A stretch of DNA of 64,000 nt from NCBI GenBank assembly GCA_019247305.1, contig JAFAPC010000093.1, forward strand, positions 35,706 to 99,705, read 5' to 3'. The stretch is from Pseudonocardiales bacterium (GTDB taxonomy: Bacteria; Actinomycetota; Actinomycetes; Mycobacteriales; Pseudonocardiaceae). Shown in pieces: positions 1-7,840 of the stretch. Made by a program: the position numbers and the translations under genes. Each line of letters opens with the position of its first letter. Within the stretch, counting starts at the first letter, position 1. The notes below the pieces were generated by a model. It did no database searches, was not told where the DNA came from, and saw only the letters and a list, made by a program, of their open reading frames with translations.

Positions 1-72
1 GGCGTCCGGGTCGGTGGTCAGCAGGTCTGCCCAGTTGGGCGTGCCCTGGGTGTAGGAGGTGCGCTGAGACAT
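1..72 (-). CDS. VOC-family (glyoxalase/dioxygenase fold) protein, N-terminal fragment
   Basis: Only the first 24 codons are inside the window; the gene runs off the left edge. The ATG is at 70-72 on the minus strand and the peptide begins MSQRTSYTQGTPNWADLLTT. The pattern of a short polar start, GTPNWxDL, then TTDPDA is how actinobacterial two-domain VOC proteins (Cfp30B/27-kDa antigen type) begin; that assignment is from memory of the family. The upstream side holds the 27-nt repeats and then the divergent protease gene. No catalytic residue is visible in this piece. Confidence 0.6.
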   Translation of the reverse strand, partial: MSQRTSYTQGTPNWADLLTTDPDA

Positions 73-98
73 TCGGATCCTCACTTCTCTCCGGGGTC

Positions 99-179
99 GG
101 ATTGTCGGCTCCGCCGACAATAGCTGAATTGTCGGCTCCGCCGACGGTGACCGAATTGTCGGCTCCGCCGACGGTGACG
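99..179. repeat. Three tandem 27-nt repeats, each with a GTCGGC/GCCGAC hairpin
   Basis: Units lie at 99-125, 126-152 and 153-179. Each carries the core GTCGGCTCCGCCGAC, a 6-bp stem with a 3-nt loop that extends to 8 bp in the first unit. The first unit is diverged after the core. The array sits between the divergent VOC and protease genes. The same 27-nt family occurs once at 18600-18625 and as four perfect copies, in the opposite orientation, at 42349-42456. Confidence 0.85.
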
Positions 180-321
180 GGCGGGGCGGCGGAACGCGTG
201 AGCGCACCTATTGTGTACCCTCGCTCCTTCTCGCGACTCGCCTGCGGACAAGGTGCTAGCCCGCAGGGGCGGCAGCGGGTGCCAGACCTGGAGTTCGGCC
301 TCACCTAGGAGGAAAGCTCGT

Positions 322-1191
322 ATGCACCACCGCATCGTGAAAGGTCCGCGCCGTGCGCTCCGCGCGAGAGTGCCGGCAGCCGCCATGGCCTCCGTCGCTG
401 CCGTGGCGTTGGCCGCCGTGCTCGTACCCGGCACCGCAGCGGCCGCCATCCCGGCCTGGGCGCCCGCGGCACAGGCTACCGTTCACCCCGGCGTGATGAC
501 CGTCACTGAGGGCGGCGAGTGCACCGCCAATTTCATCTTCTACAACGCCACTGACGTGTTCATCGGGCAGGCCGCGCACTGTGCCGGCACCGGAGCTCCG
601 ACCGAGACCAGCGGCTGCACCGCCGGCACTAAGCCGCTGGGCACGCCGGTCAGCATCGCCGGGGCCAGCAAGCCGGGCACGTTGGTGTACAGCTCGTGGA
701 TCACCATGGCTGCGCGCGGCGAGAAGGATGCCAACACCTGCGACTTCAACGACCTCGCGCTCGTCAAGCTCGATCGAGCCGATCTGGGCAAGGTCAACCC
801 GAGCGTGCCGTTCTTCGGCGGACCAACCGGTATCGCCACCGGCCCTACCACCCTCGGTGACACGGTACTGACCTACGGCAACTCGCCGCTGCGGGCCGGA
901 ATCGCTGCGCTGTCCCCGAAGCAGGGGGTCGTCGTCCGTGACGAAGGCGATGGCTGGTCGCACGTCTGCTACACCGCCACCCCCGGTGTCCCTGGTGACT
1001 CGGGTAGCGCGGTGCTGACCAAAGATGGCACGGCACTGGGTGTGCTGACCAGTCTGGCGGTGGCACCGCTGGCCGGCAGCAACGGCGTCGGTGACCTGTC
1101 CCGAGAGTTGGACTACCTCAACGCCCACGGCGGCCTTGGCAGAGTCTCGCTCGCTCTGGGTACCGAACCGTTCCACGCTCTGTTCCCCTAG
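322..1191 (+). CDS. Secreted trypsin-like serine protease
   Basis: Encodes 289 aa from ATG 322, chosen over an upstream in-frame start because an AGGAGG ribosome site lies at 307-312. The N-terminus is Arg-rich, then a hydrophobic stretch (about 20-43) ending in alanines, typical of a Sec or Tat signal peptide. The chymotrypsin-fold triad is readable: His86 in QAAHC, Asp144 in DFNDLALVKL and Ser227 in GVPGDSGSAV. Cysteines beside these motifs suggest disulfides and an extracellular enzyme. The substrate is not predictable; the family includes S1 proteases of modest size in actinomycetes. It stands alone, with the 27-nt repeats in its upstream region. Confidence 0.85.
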   Translation: MHHRIVKGPRRALRARVPAAAMASVAAVALAAVLVPGTAAAAIPAWAPAAQATVHPGVMTVTEGGECTANFIFYNATDVFIGQAAHCAGTGAPTETSGCTAGTKPLGTPVSIAGASKPGTLVYSSWITMAARGEKDANTCDFNDLALVKLDRADLGKVNPSVPFFGGPTGIATGPTTLGDTVLTYGNSPLRAGIAALSPKQGVVVRDEGDGWSHVCYTATPGVPGDSGSAVLTKDGTALGVLTSLAVAPLAGSNGVGDLSRELDYLNAHGGLGRVSLALGTEPFHALFP

Positions 1192-1237
1192 GTCGTGCCT
1201 GCAAGCGGGGTGGCCTTGGTTGTGTCAGGCTGTTGTC

Positions 1238-2257
1238 GTGCAGCTGGGAATGATCGGGCTGGGGCGGATGGGCGCCAACATTGTGCGGCGGTTGATCCGC
1301 GGTGGGCATGACTGCGTTGTCTATGACGTCAACGAGCAGGCCGTGCAGCATCTGGCCGCCGACGGGGCGACCGGCACACGTTCCCTGGCGGAGTTCGCGG
1401 CCAAGCTGAGCCCTCCGCGGGCAGCGTGGATCATGATTCCGACCGCGCTGGTCAGGCAGACCGTCGATCAGCTCGCCACGTACTTCGAACCAGGCGACAT
1501 CATCATCGACGGTGGCAACAGCCACTACCGCGACGACGTAGATCGCGCCCGCGCGCTGGCCCCGCGAGGCATCCACTACCTCGACGTCGGCACCAGCGGT
1601 GGGGTGTGGGGCCTCGAGCGGGGATACTGCCTGATGATCGGCGGTGACCGGGAGGCGGTTGAGCACCTTGACTCGATCTTCCGGACGATCGCGCCGGGGG
1701 TAGCCGGCGCGGCTCGCACCCCCGGGCGCGCGGACGAGCCGACCAGCGCCGAGCATGGCTACCTGCACTGCGGACCACCCGGCGCGGGCCACTTCGTCAA
1801 GATGGTGCACAACGGCATTGAGTACGGCCTGATGGCCGCGTACGCCGAGGGCTTCAACGTGCTGCGCCACGCCAACATCGGAAACAGCGAGGCCCTGGCC
1901 GACGCCGAGACCGCGCCGCTGCGCGACCCGGAGTACTACCAGTATGATTTCGATCTTCCGCAAGTCGCCGAACTGTGGCGACGCGGCACCGTGATCGCCT
2001 CGTGGCTGCTCGACCTGACCGCCAGCGCCCTGCACCAGTCACCGCAGCTGGACGACTTCAGCGGCCGAGTCTCGGACTCTGGCGAGGGCCGCTGGACGGT
2101 GCTGGCGGCCGTCGATGAGGGTGTCCCCGCGAACGTGCTCAGCGCCGCATTGTATGGACGCTTCAGCTCCCGCCGCGAGGGCGACTACAGTGACAAGCTG
2201 ATCTCAGCGATGCGCAAGGAATTCGGCGGACACGTCGAACGCCCGACCGGAGAGTGA
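1238..2257 (+). CDS. gnd: 6-phosphogluconate dehydrogenase, decarboxylating (short form)
   Basis: Oxidises 6-phosphogluconate to ribulose 5-phosphate and CO2 in the pentose phosphate pathway. The 339-aa protein starts at GTG 1238 directly before the Rossmann motif GMIGLGRMGANIV, so any longer frame upstream (overlapping the protease) is unlikely. Visible family motifs are DGGNSHYRDD (about 88-97), the substrate-loop segment LDVGTSGGVWG (about 110-120), and GAGHFVKMVHNGIEYG with the catalytic Lys (about 184-199). The length matches the short, usually NAD-preferring Gnd type rather than the 470-aa form. The stop overlaps the next gene by 4 nt (GTGA), so the two are translationally coupled. Confidence 0.9.
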   Translation: MQLGMIGLGRMGANIVRRLIRGGHDCVVYDVNEQAVQHLAADGATGTRSLAEFAAKLSPPRAAWIMIPTALVRQTVDQLATYFEPGDIIIDGGNSHYRDDVDRARALAPRGIHYLDVGTSGGVWGLERGYCLMIGGDREAVEHLDSIFRTIAPGVAGAARTPGRADEPTSAEHGYLHCGPPGAGHFVKMVHNGIEYGLMAAYAEGFNVLRHANIGNSEALADAETAPLRDPEYYQYDFDLPQVAELWRRGTVIASWLLDLTASALHQSPQLDDFSGRVSDSGEGRWTVLAAVDEGVPANVLSAALYGRFSSRREGDYSDKLISAMRKEFGGHVERPTGE

Positions 2258-2931
2258 CCATGGACAGCGTCCTGGCGATTCTCTTCGACATCGACGGCAC
2301 ACTGATCACCACCGGCGGCGCCAGCGCGGTCGCGTGGCGCCGGGCGTTCGCCGACCTCTACGGGATCTCCGCCGACATCCGCGAGTCCACCCACGCCGGC
2401 ATGACCGACCCCGAGGTCGGCCGACTGACCTTCACGGCCGTGATCGGCCACGATCCCAGCCCGCGTGAGCTGGCGGCGCTGATGGCCAAGCGGCTGGAAC
2501 ATCTGCCCGCCGCGGTGGCGCAGTCCACCGGCTACCGCGTGCTGCCGGGGGTGCGGGAGCTGCTGCCGGCACTGGTAGACCAGGGATACCTGCTGGGTCT
2601 GACCACCGGTCTGGTCGAGTCCGCGGCGCACATCAAGCTAGCCCGCGGTGATCTCAACAAGTACTTCCATTTCGGCGGGTACGGCTCGGACTCACCGGAT
2701 CGCACCGAGCTGACCCGACGTGGCATCCAGCGGGCCGGCGCGGTGCTCGGCACGCCCCTGGATCCCCACCAAGTCTGGGTCCTCGGCGATACCCCCCTGG
2801 ACATCGCCGCCGCGCACGGCGCCGGTGCTGTCGCGATCGGCGTCGCCAGCGGCGAGTACACCACTGACGCGCTCCACGATGCCGGCGCGGATCACGTCCT
2901 GTCCGCGCTCACCGACAAGCTCCCCCTGTAG
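2254..2931 (+). CDS. HAD-superfamily phosphatase (phosphoglycolate phosphatase-like)
   Basis: A 225-aa haloacid-dehalogenase hydrolase. Motif I is FDIDGTL near residue 12 (nucleophile Asp), motif II is the LTTG region near 111, and motif IV is VLGDTPLDIAAA near 174. A helical cap between motifs I and II indicates subclass C1 (Gph/beta-phosphoglucomutase type). It starts at GTG 2254 within the gnd stop; ATG 2260 is an alternative. Coupling to gnd suggests a sugar-phosphate substrate, but this is inference. It converges on the next gene with 20 nt between stops. Confidence 0.8.
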   Translation: MTMDSVLAILFDIDGTLITTGGASAVAWRRAFADLYGISADIRESTHAGMTDPEVGRLTFTAVIGHDPSPRELAALMAKRLEHLPAAVAQSTGYRVLPGVRELLPALVDQGYLLGLTTGLVESAAHIKLARGDLNKYFHFGGYGSDSPDRTELTRRGIQRAGAVLGTPLDPHQVWVLGDTPLDIAAAHGAGAVAIGVASGEYTTDALHDAGADHVLSALTDKLPL

Positions 2932-2951
2932 CGCTCACGGGTGTGGGCAGG

Positions 2952-3863
2952 CTATGACGCGGTCGTGCCGAGCAAGCCCGCCAAGACGCGGGCTCCGGCG
3001 GTGACGACCGCAGGAACCGTGGAGTAGGAGTCAGCCGACGCGGCGGCCAGCACCACCACCACGTAGCGCAAATCCGTCCCGACCAGACCGGTGCTGTTCA
3101 TCACCGCCTGAGAGCCACTGGTTCCCCAGCCTTGCTTGATTGCCCACGTGCTGTGCGGCATCCCGCGCGGAATGCCAAAGTATTGGTCGAAGCCGTCCGT
3201 AGCGATCTGTGGGGCGTCGGCCAGGGCACCGAGCACGAGGTCGCGGTCCGGGTTGGGTAGCTGATCGGTGATATAGCGATACACCGTCACCATGTCCTGC
3301 GGTGTGATTTTTGTGTCGCCCCACTCACTGGGATCGTCCGGCGGCCGAGTGCCGGTGAGCCCAAGTAGGCTGACCATTCTGGTCACGATGGCGGGACCAC
3401 CATGGGCGGTCCAGAGGCGGTCCGCGATCTGGTCGTCGCTGTCGGCGAGCATCTGGTGTATTTCCTGCCGTGTCTCCTCGTCCAGGGCCACCCAGTTATC
3501 GCTGGCCAATGTGTCCAACGCGATCAGCAACTTGACCACCGACATAGCGGGAAATTGCTGGCCAGTGTGGTGACTAGTGAGCACCGTGCCGGTTTGCCGA
3601 TCGAAAACCTCAAAGCCAACCTGGGCGTTCGGCAGCACCGCCTGCATTGCCTGCTGCACCGCCGCCGCCGTGGCGAGCGGGTCGACAGGGGAGGGAACCG
3701 GATTGCGGACCGTCGTCATCGGCGCGGCACGTGGGGTCAGCGTCGCGCGCCCGGTCACACTTAAGTGGTGAACAGCTGGCACGATCGCCGCGGAAGCCAC
3801 CCCGGCACCAGCGGCGCAGAGTAGCACTGCCGTCACCAATACTAGGAGACGCTTCACATCCAT
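2952..3863 (-). CDS. Secreted class A beta-lactamase-fold serine hydrolase
   Basis: A 303-aa protein with an N-terminal hydrophobic segment (5-28) for export. Penicillin-recognising motifs are present in order: SVVK at 108-111 (nucleophile Ser plus Lys), SDD about 35 residues later in place of SDN, and KQG near the C-terminus in place of KTG. I do not see a clear Glu166-type loop, so it may be a PBP-like or diverged hydrolase rather than an antibiotic-destroying enzyme. Such proteins are common as lipoproteins or secreted proteins in actinomycetes. Monocistronic and convergent with the HAD gene. Confidence 0.75.
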   Translation of the reverse strand: MDVKRLLVLVTAVLLCAAGAGVASAAIVPAVHHLSVTGRATLTPRAAPMTTVRNPVPSPVDPLATAAAVQQAMQAVLPNAQVGFEVFDRQTGTVLTSHHTGQQFPAMSVVKLLIALDTLASDNWVALDEETRQEIHQMLADSDDQIADRLWTAHGGPAIVTRMVSLLGLTGTRPPDDPSEWGDTKITPQDMVTVYRYITDQLPNPDRDLVLGALADAPQIATDGFDQYFGIPRGMPHSTWAIKQGWGTSGSQAVMNSTGLVGTDLRYVVVVLAAASADSYSTVPAVVTAGARVLAGLLGTTAS

Positions 3864-3982
3864 TGAATCGTGATACTGGTCCCAGGACTTACGCTATGGG
3901 CAAATTTCCTAGAAAACCTTCAGGAAACTGCACCATCAGTGGCCGCATCGTGACGCGTCCGCGGTCGTTCATTGAGGAAACC

Positions 3983-4002
3983 CTGCCGCAGCGCTGCGGC
4001 AG
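3983..4002. promoter_or_regulatory. Perfect 20-bp palindrome upstream of the NADase gene
   Basis: CTGCCGCAGCGCTGCGGCAG reads identically on both strands and lies 24 nt before the GTG start of the TNT-domain gene. It could be an operator or an mRNA hairpin that influences initiation at the ribosome site at 4014-4020. There is no U-tract, so a simple terminator is unlikely. Confidence 0.5.
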
Positions 4003-4025
4003 GTCGGCCTCGTGAAAGGAGCCCC

Positions 4026-4700
4026 GTGGCTCGTCGTCGCGTGTGGTTGCGCTGCGCCAGTACCCTGTTCGCCGCGACCGCACTGCCCGGGGCAGCGGCC
4101 GCCACCCCGGCCGCTGCCGCTCCGGAGGCGTACCTGACGCAGTGTTCGACTACCTACTACGCCAGTGACTCTCGGCTCGGCCCGGCCGAGCTGCCAGTGC
4201 CCGGCCAAAGCGAAATCGGCGACGAGTTGGCCGGCTACCAGCGGACCGGCAGCGAAACTCCAGAAGGATTCCTGGCGCGGTACTACGACAGCACCGCCAA
4301 CGGAGGCCACGGAAGTTTTATCTACCCGCCTGATAACGGCTTCGTGATCGACAGCGCTGGTGCTCCCGTCGAATCCCCCCAGACCTTAGCGGCCGGGGAA
4401 CAGCTAGACCGTTACGGCAGTGAGTTCGGCAACTTCCTCGCCCCGTACGGTACCCCTTACAGTGGCCGGTCTTTCCCGCCAGCAAGCCTGGATACGGTCG
4501 ATGCGAACTACACCTGCAACTACCACGCTTACCGAGTGCTCAAACCGTTCGCTGTCGAAGCCGGGCCGGCCGCCCCGTGGTTCGCACAGCACGGTGGAGG
4601 CCAGCGATACCACCTTGATGGCGCGCTGTTACCCGGCGGCCCGGCCCACCCCAATGTCAAGTACTTGCTCGATCATGGTTACCTTGAACGGCTGAGTTGA
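4026..4700 (+). CDS. Secreted TNT-domain NAD(P)+ glycohydrolase
   Basis: A 224-aa protein starting at GTG 4026 behind GAAAGGAG. Residues 1-32 form an Arg-rich, Ala-rich signal peptide. The rest matches the tuberculosis necrotizing toxin (TNT) fold by motif order: FLARYYDSTANGGHGSFIYP, then LDRYGSEFGNFLAPYGTPY, then RSFPP, YHAYRVLKPF, APWFAQHGGGQRY and a C-terminal LLDHGYLERL. TNT enzymes hydrolyse NAD+ to nicotinamide and ADP-ribose; the Gln of GGGQRY fits the position of the catalytic Gln in M. tuberculosis CpnT. Unlike CpnT there is no channel domain, ESX leader or fused delivery region, so it resembles stand-alone secreted NADases. No IFT-like immunity gene is recognisable next to it. Confidence 0.82.
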   Translation: MARRRVWLRCASTLFAATALPGAAAATPAAAAPEAYLTQCSTTYYASDSRLGPAELPVPGQSEIGDELAGYQRTGSETPEGFLARYYDSTANGGHGSFIYPPDNGFVIDSAGAPVESPQTLAAGEQLDRYGSEFGNFLAPYGTPYSGRSFPPASLDTVDANYTCNYHAYRVLKPFAVEAGPAAPWFAQHGGGQRYHLDGALLPGGPAHPNVKYLLDHGYLERLS

Positions 4701-4775
4701 CGTATGGGCCACCGCGTTGGCTTGGCGGACGGGGCTGCCCTCGATCAGAACAACCCTGCGGTCAGGACATCTTGA

Positions 4776-4815
4776 TGATCATGAAAATGTGATCATTGAG
4801 TTATGATCACGAAAA
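4776..4815. promoter_or_regulatory. Direct repeats of TGATCAnGAAAA upstream of tetR
   Basis: TGATCATGAAAA (4776-4787) and TGATCACGAAAA (4804-4815) are spaced 28 nt apart with a third partial half, TGATCATTGA, between them. This is an AT-rich island in GC-rich DNA, about 100 nt upstream of the TetR start. A multi-site operator is the simplest reading; which protein binds is unknown. Confidence 0.4.
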
Positions 4816-4910
4816 CACCCTGTTATCGGAACGCTGCGTGCTCTACTCTATGGTACCGCTCCGACTTAGAAACATCTTTAGTGTTGCCTAGAGCACGAGA
4901 GGTGTAGACG

Positions 4911-5534
4911 TTGAGCAGCGTGGGCAAGGCCTACGGGCCTGCACCGACGGTGGCCGACCACCGCAAAGGACCTCGACGCCGTGGTAACGCGCTCTACGCG
5001 GCGATCTTCGAAGCCACCTTGGAGGAGCTGACCGAGGTGGGCTATGCGCAACTGAAGATGGAACATGTGGCCAACCGAGCCCGAGCCAGCAAGGGATCCC
5101 TGTATCGGCGCTGGTCAAGCCGCGCCGAGCTGGTCGCCGACGCGGTCCACTACGCCTTTCCCGGCTGCACCGAGCCGCCCGACACCGGCAGTGTGCGCGA
5201 AGACATCCTCCTGTGCCTGCGAGGAGTCGCCAACCTCCTCAACGGTCCCTCCGGCGAGGCAGCCCGCGGTCTGTTGGCCGAGACCATCGGAAATCCCGAG
5301 CTCATGGAGGTCTTCCGGTCCCGCTTCATCGATCCCGGCGTCGAGCTCTTCCTCGATACGCTCCGGCGAGGCGCCGCTCGCGGCGAGGTCCGCACCAGCG
5401 CGCTCACGTCCCGCATCGCGAGCGTCGGTCCCGACCTGCTCCGGCAGTATTTCCTGGTACACCGCTCGCCAGTGCCCGACCAGGTGTTGATCGAGATCGT
5501 CGATGAGGTGGTCCTTCCGCTGGTCCGGGCCTAA
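4911..5534 (+). CDS. TetR-family transcriptional regulator
   Basis: A 207-aa protein with an N-terminal helix-turn-helix (about 25-70): the segment from YAAIFEATLEELTEVGYAQL through SKGSLYRRWSSR is the typical TetR recognition-helix pattern with KGSLYRRW. The remainder is an all-helical ligand-binding domain with the MAB_4716/AcrR-like C-terminal style. It starts at TTG 4911 after GAGAGGTG; GTG 4920 is an in-frame alternative. It lies just upstream of the membrane-fusion gene on the same strand, so local control of an efflux function is plausible. Confidence 0.85.
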   Translation: MSSVGKAYGPAPTVADHRKGPRRRGNALYAAIFEATLEELTEVGYAQLKMEHVANRARASKGSLYRRWSSRAELVADAVHYAFPGCTEPPDTGSVREDILLCLRGVANLLNGPSGEAARGLLAETIGNPELMEVFRSRFIDPGVELFLDTLRRGAARGEVRTSALTSRIASVGPDLLRQYFLVHRSPVPDQVLIEIVDEVVLPLVRA

Positions 5535-5635
5535 CTCGGCGGTAAAACTGGTCGCGCCGGCAGACTCCCCAAGTTAAGGTACGGCGCGTAGTCTATGAAG
5601 TTGAAGCTCCACCACATCGATGGGGAGGTGTGAGT

Positions 5636-6370
5636 ATGGAAGGCCCTGTGGCGGCGCCACCCGCGTCAGACAACCGGACTGACGGCACCACGCCCACGGC
5701 ACCTGAACAGCGCAAGCTCAAACGCTCCACCCGGATCGCCCTGATCATAATCCTGATCTTGGCGTTGATCGCCGGCGCAGCTTTCGCCGCAAGTTACTTC
5801 CTCAACGCCCGCAACTACGTCAGCACCGACAACGCCCAGGTCGACGGCCAGCAAATCATGATCAACGCCCCCGCCACCGGCACTCTCGTCGACTGGCGCA
5901 TCTTCCAGGGCGCCGTGGTCCACAAAGATGAGGTCGTCGGCCGCATCAAGATCCAAGATGGGTTCGCCCAGCCCCTCATGAGCATCCGCGCCCCCTCCGA
6001 CGGCACTATCGCGGTAGACAACGGGGTGCCGGGTACGTACCTCACCACGGGCACCCAACTCGCTATCGGCTACGACTTGAGCAAGATCTATGTCACGGCC
6101 CGTGTCGACGAGACTGACGTCAGAGCGGTGCGCATCGGCCAGCCGGTTGACATATACGTCGACGCCTATTCGCATACACCGCTCGGCGGCCGTGTCCGCG
6201 AGATCAAAGGGGGAGCCGCCAATGTGTTCTCGCTGTTCCCGCAGAGCAACACCGAGGGCAACTTCCAAAAGGTTACCCAGGTTATCCCAATCAAGATCGG
6301 AATCGAAAACCCTGGGAACTTAGACCTCGTTCCTGGCATGAACGTCACTGTTTACATCCACAAACACTGA
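5636..6370 (+). CDS. HlyD/EmrA-type membrane fusion (adaptor) protein
   Basis: A 244-aa single-pass membrane protein. Residues about 30-58 form one transmembrane helix (IALIIILILALIAGAAFAAS), followed by the biotinyl-lipoyl-like barrel with the VSTDNAQVDGQQIMINAPAT signature and APSDGTIAVDNGVPGTYL. The long alpha-hairpin of Gram-negative EmrA is missing, as expected for a monoderm adaptor. ATG 5636 is preferred because GGGGAGG lies 8 nt upstream, which makes the earlier in-frame GTG too close. Normally such proteins pair with an EmrB-like MFS pump; none is adjacent here. The upstream TetR is the likely regulator. Confidence 0.8.
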   Translation: MEGPVAAPPASDNRTDGTTPTAPEQRKLKRSTRIALIIILILALIAGAAFAASYFLNARNYVSTDNAQVDGQQIMINAPATGTLVDWRIFQGAVVHKDEVVGRIKIQDGFAQPLMSIRAPSDGTIAVDNGVPGTYLTTGTQLAIGYDLSKIYVTARVDETDVRAVRIGQPVDIYVDAYSHTPLGGRVREIKGGAANVFSLFPQSNTEGNFQKVTQVIPIKIGIENPGNLDLVPGMNVTVYIHKH

Positions 6371-6453
6371 CCGCGCCACGGATCTCACCACCGCCAATCA
6401 CGCGACGCAGTGTGCCGCGACGTCCGCGACTCAACTCAGGCGACCACCCCGGA

Positions 6454-6494
6454 ACTACCGCATCCGATGTAGGGAGACAGCATAACCTGGGGTA
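6454..6494. promoter_or_regulatory. 41-nt conserved intergenic motif, copy 1
   Basis: This segment matches 42195-42235 at about 33 of 41 positions, with the last 15 nt, GCATAACCTGGGGTA, identical. Its right part, CATAACCTGGGGTATG, is a near-perfect inverted repeat (CATA-n8-TATG with inner CC/GG pairs). It sits about 145 nt upstream of the sigma-factor start. A shared operator or promoter element is the likely reading. Confidence 0.5.
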
Positions 6495-6638
6495 TGTCGA
6501 AAATGATCCGTGAAGCTGACGACCAGCTCCCGAGTAGCCGGCATGCTAAGGGTACTGGTACACAACTCGAACAACCATAAAATTGATTCAAACGAGCGCC
6601 GGGCGCAAAACTGCACCTCGGTGTCACAGAGGAGCCTT

Positions 6639-7337
6639 GTGTCTATAGCCGAAACACTCCCCCGAGCAGTCGCCGTCCGGACGTGTGCTGGGTCCGAGGT
6701 CTCCGCCCGTCGAGTAGCCGGCCTGCTGGCTCAGGTGAGCGAGGGCAACTCAGCCGCCTGGGAAGAAATCGTGCGCCGGTACGGGACGCTCGTGTCAGCG
6801 ACAGTGCGCTCCTTCCGGCTACAAGACGCCGACGCACTCGACGCGATCCAGACGACCTGGCTACGCCTCGCCGAAAACACCCACCGCATCCTGTATCCCG
6901 ACCGACTGGGCGCCTGGCTGACCACCACCGCCCGCCACGAATGCCTCCGTATCCTGCACCGCACCACATCCACTCCAGACCCCATCGAAACCGTGGTCGA
7001 CACCCTTGCCGACCCAGCATCAGGTCCAGAACAGCACGCCCTCGACACCGACGCTGCCCGCACACTCTGGACTCTCGTCGAAGAACTACCACCCCGCCAA
7101 CGCACCCTGCTGCACGCCCTGTTCACCGATGACCCTCAGCCCTACACCGACCTAGCCCGCACCGCCGGAATCCCCACCGGCGCCATCGGACCCACCCGAA
7201 AACGCGCGCTACGCCAACTCCGAGACAAGCTCACCGAACGCGGGCTGGGACAGCGGCCGCGTGAGGAGCTCTGCCGTGTCCACACCGTGCGGGGGGCAGT
7301 GGCCCGCGACACGACGCAGCTGCGGCCAACCGGGTGA
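6639..7337 (+). CDS. Sigma-70 family (ECF-like) RNA polymerase sigma factor
   Basis: A 232-aa protein from GTG 6639, with AGAGGAG 5-10 nt upstream. Region 2 is readable as EGNSAAWEEIVRRYGTLVSA through DALDAIQTTWLRLAE; region 4 carries EELPPRQRTLLHALF and the helix-turn-helix around IPTGAIGPTRKRALRQLRDK, the SigE-like 'GS(I/L)GPTR' form common in actinobacterial sigma factors. There is no obvious anti-sigma gene next to it. It is the gene directly upstream of the Trp-rich peptide locus and points toward it, which suggests but does not prove a regulatory link. Confidence 0.82.
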   Translation: MSIAETLPRAVAVRTCAGSEVSARRVAGLLAQVSEGNSAAWEEIVRRYGTLVSATVRSFRLQDADALDAIQTTWLRLAENTHRILYPDRLGAWLTTTARHECLRILHRTTSTPDPIETVVDTLADPASGPEQHALDTDAARTLWTLVEELPPRQRTLLHALFTDDPQPYTDLARTAGIPTGAIGPTRKRALRQLRDKLTERGLGQRPREELCRVHTVRGAVARDTTQLRPTG

Positions 7338-7840
7338 TTAACCGTTCCACGTGTATCAACGCAGCGGCGCTGACGTTCTAATTATCTAGGGAGTCGACAT
7401 AAAGGTAACAAAAGGGTTAAGCTAGTAGCACAGGATGGCTGGTCACAGCTCCGGCGGCGTCTCACGCGTCGGCTTGGCCCGGGTCCTTGGCCGGACTCCT
7501 TGGCCGGGGCCCGCCGGGCGAAGCCAAGCGGGGTCGCCAACCATCGGCAAGTGGCGAGTCAGGGGCAAGTAGGGGGAGTTCCCATGATCGAGGGGTCACC
7601 GGCGCAGACCAACCCAGCATCGCTGGCCTTGGTGATCAGCACGAAGCCCTCACCGATGAGCGCTGGCCACACATAGCGGATTGACCGCCGCTGGGGTAAT
7701 AACTGCACGCGAAAATCGCAAGACTTGCCGCTTTCCCTGGGTCGGCCACTTAGTGCCGGCGGAGGGATGGCGCCTAATGTCTTCTTGGGAAGAGAGTTCC
7801 CGGGAAAGAGACGTTCCTGGGAAAGGAGGAGGGAGAGGAA
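7338..7840 (+). other. Long intergenic leader before the Trp-rich peptide gene
   Basis: About 500 nt with no convincing gene. It contains the promoter-like sequence at 7394-7423 and, close to the peptide start, the inverted repeat GGGAAGAGAGTTCCC (7787-7801) followed by another GGGAAA/GTTCC pair. A 65-codon frame at 7487-7684 has no family features and is not called. A transcript from the predicted promoter would have a leader of roughly 400 nt, long enough for RNA-level control. Confidence 0.5.
7394..7423 (+). promoter_or_regulatory. Predicted promoter of the Trp-rich peptide locus
   Basis: TCGACA at 7394-7399 and TAAGCT at 7418-7423 are separated by 18 nt inside an AT-rich stretch that contrasts with the surrounding GC. 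They resemble a housekeeping -35/-10 pair. The call rests on sequence resemblance only. Confidence 0.35.

Noticed and set aside
102..308. Protein gene with SAPPT repeats
   Set aside because: It is a reading of the tandem DNA repeat, has no ribosome site and runs into the protease leader.
7487..7684. 65-codon gene in the leader of the Trp-rich peptide
   Set aside because: No ribosome site, no conserved feature and unusual composition; kept as untranslated leader.
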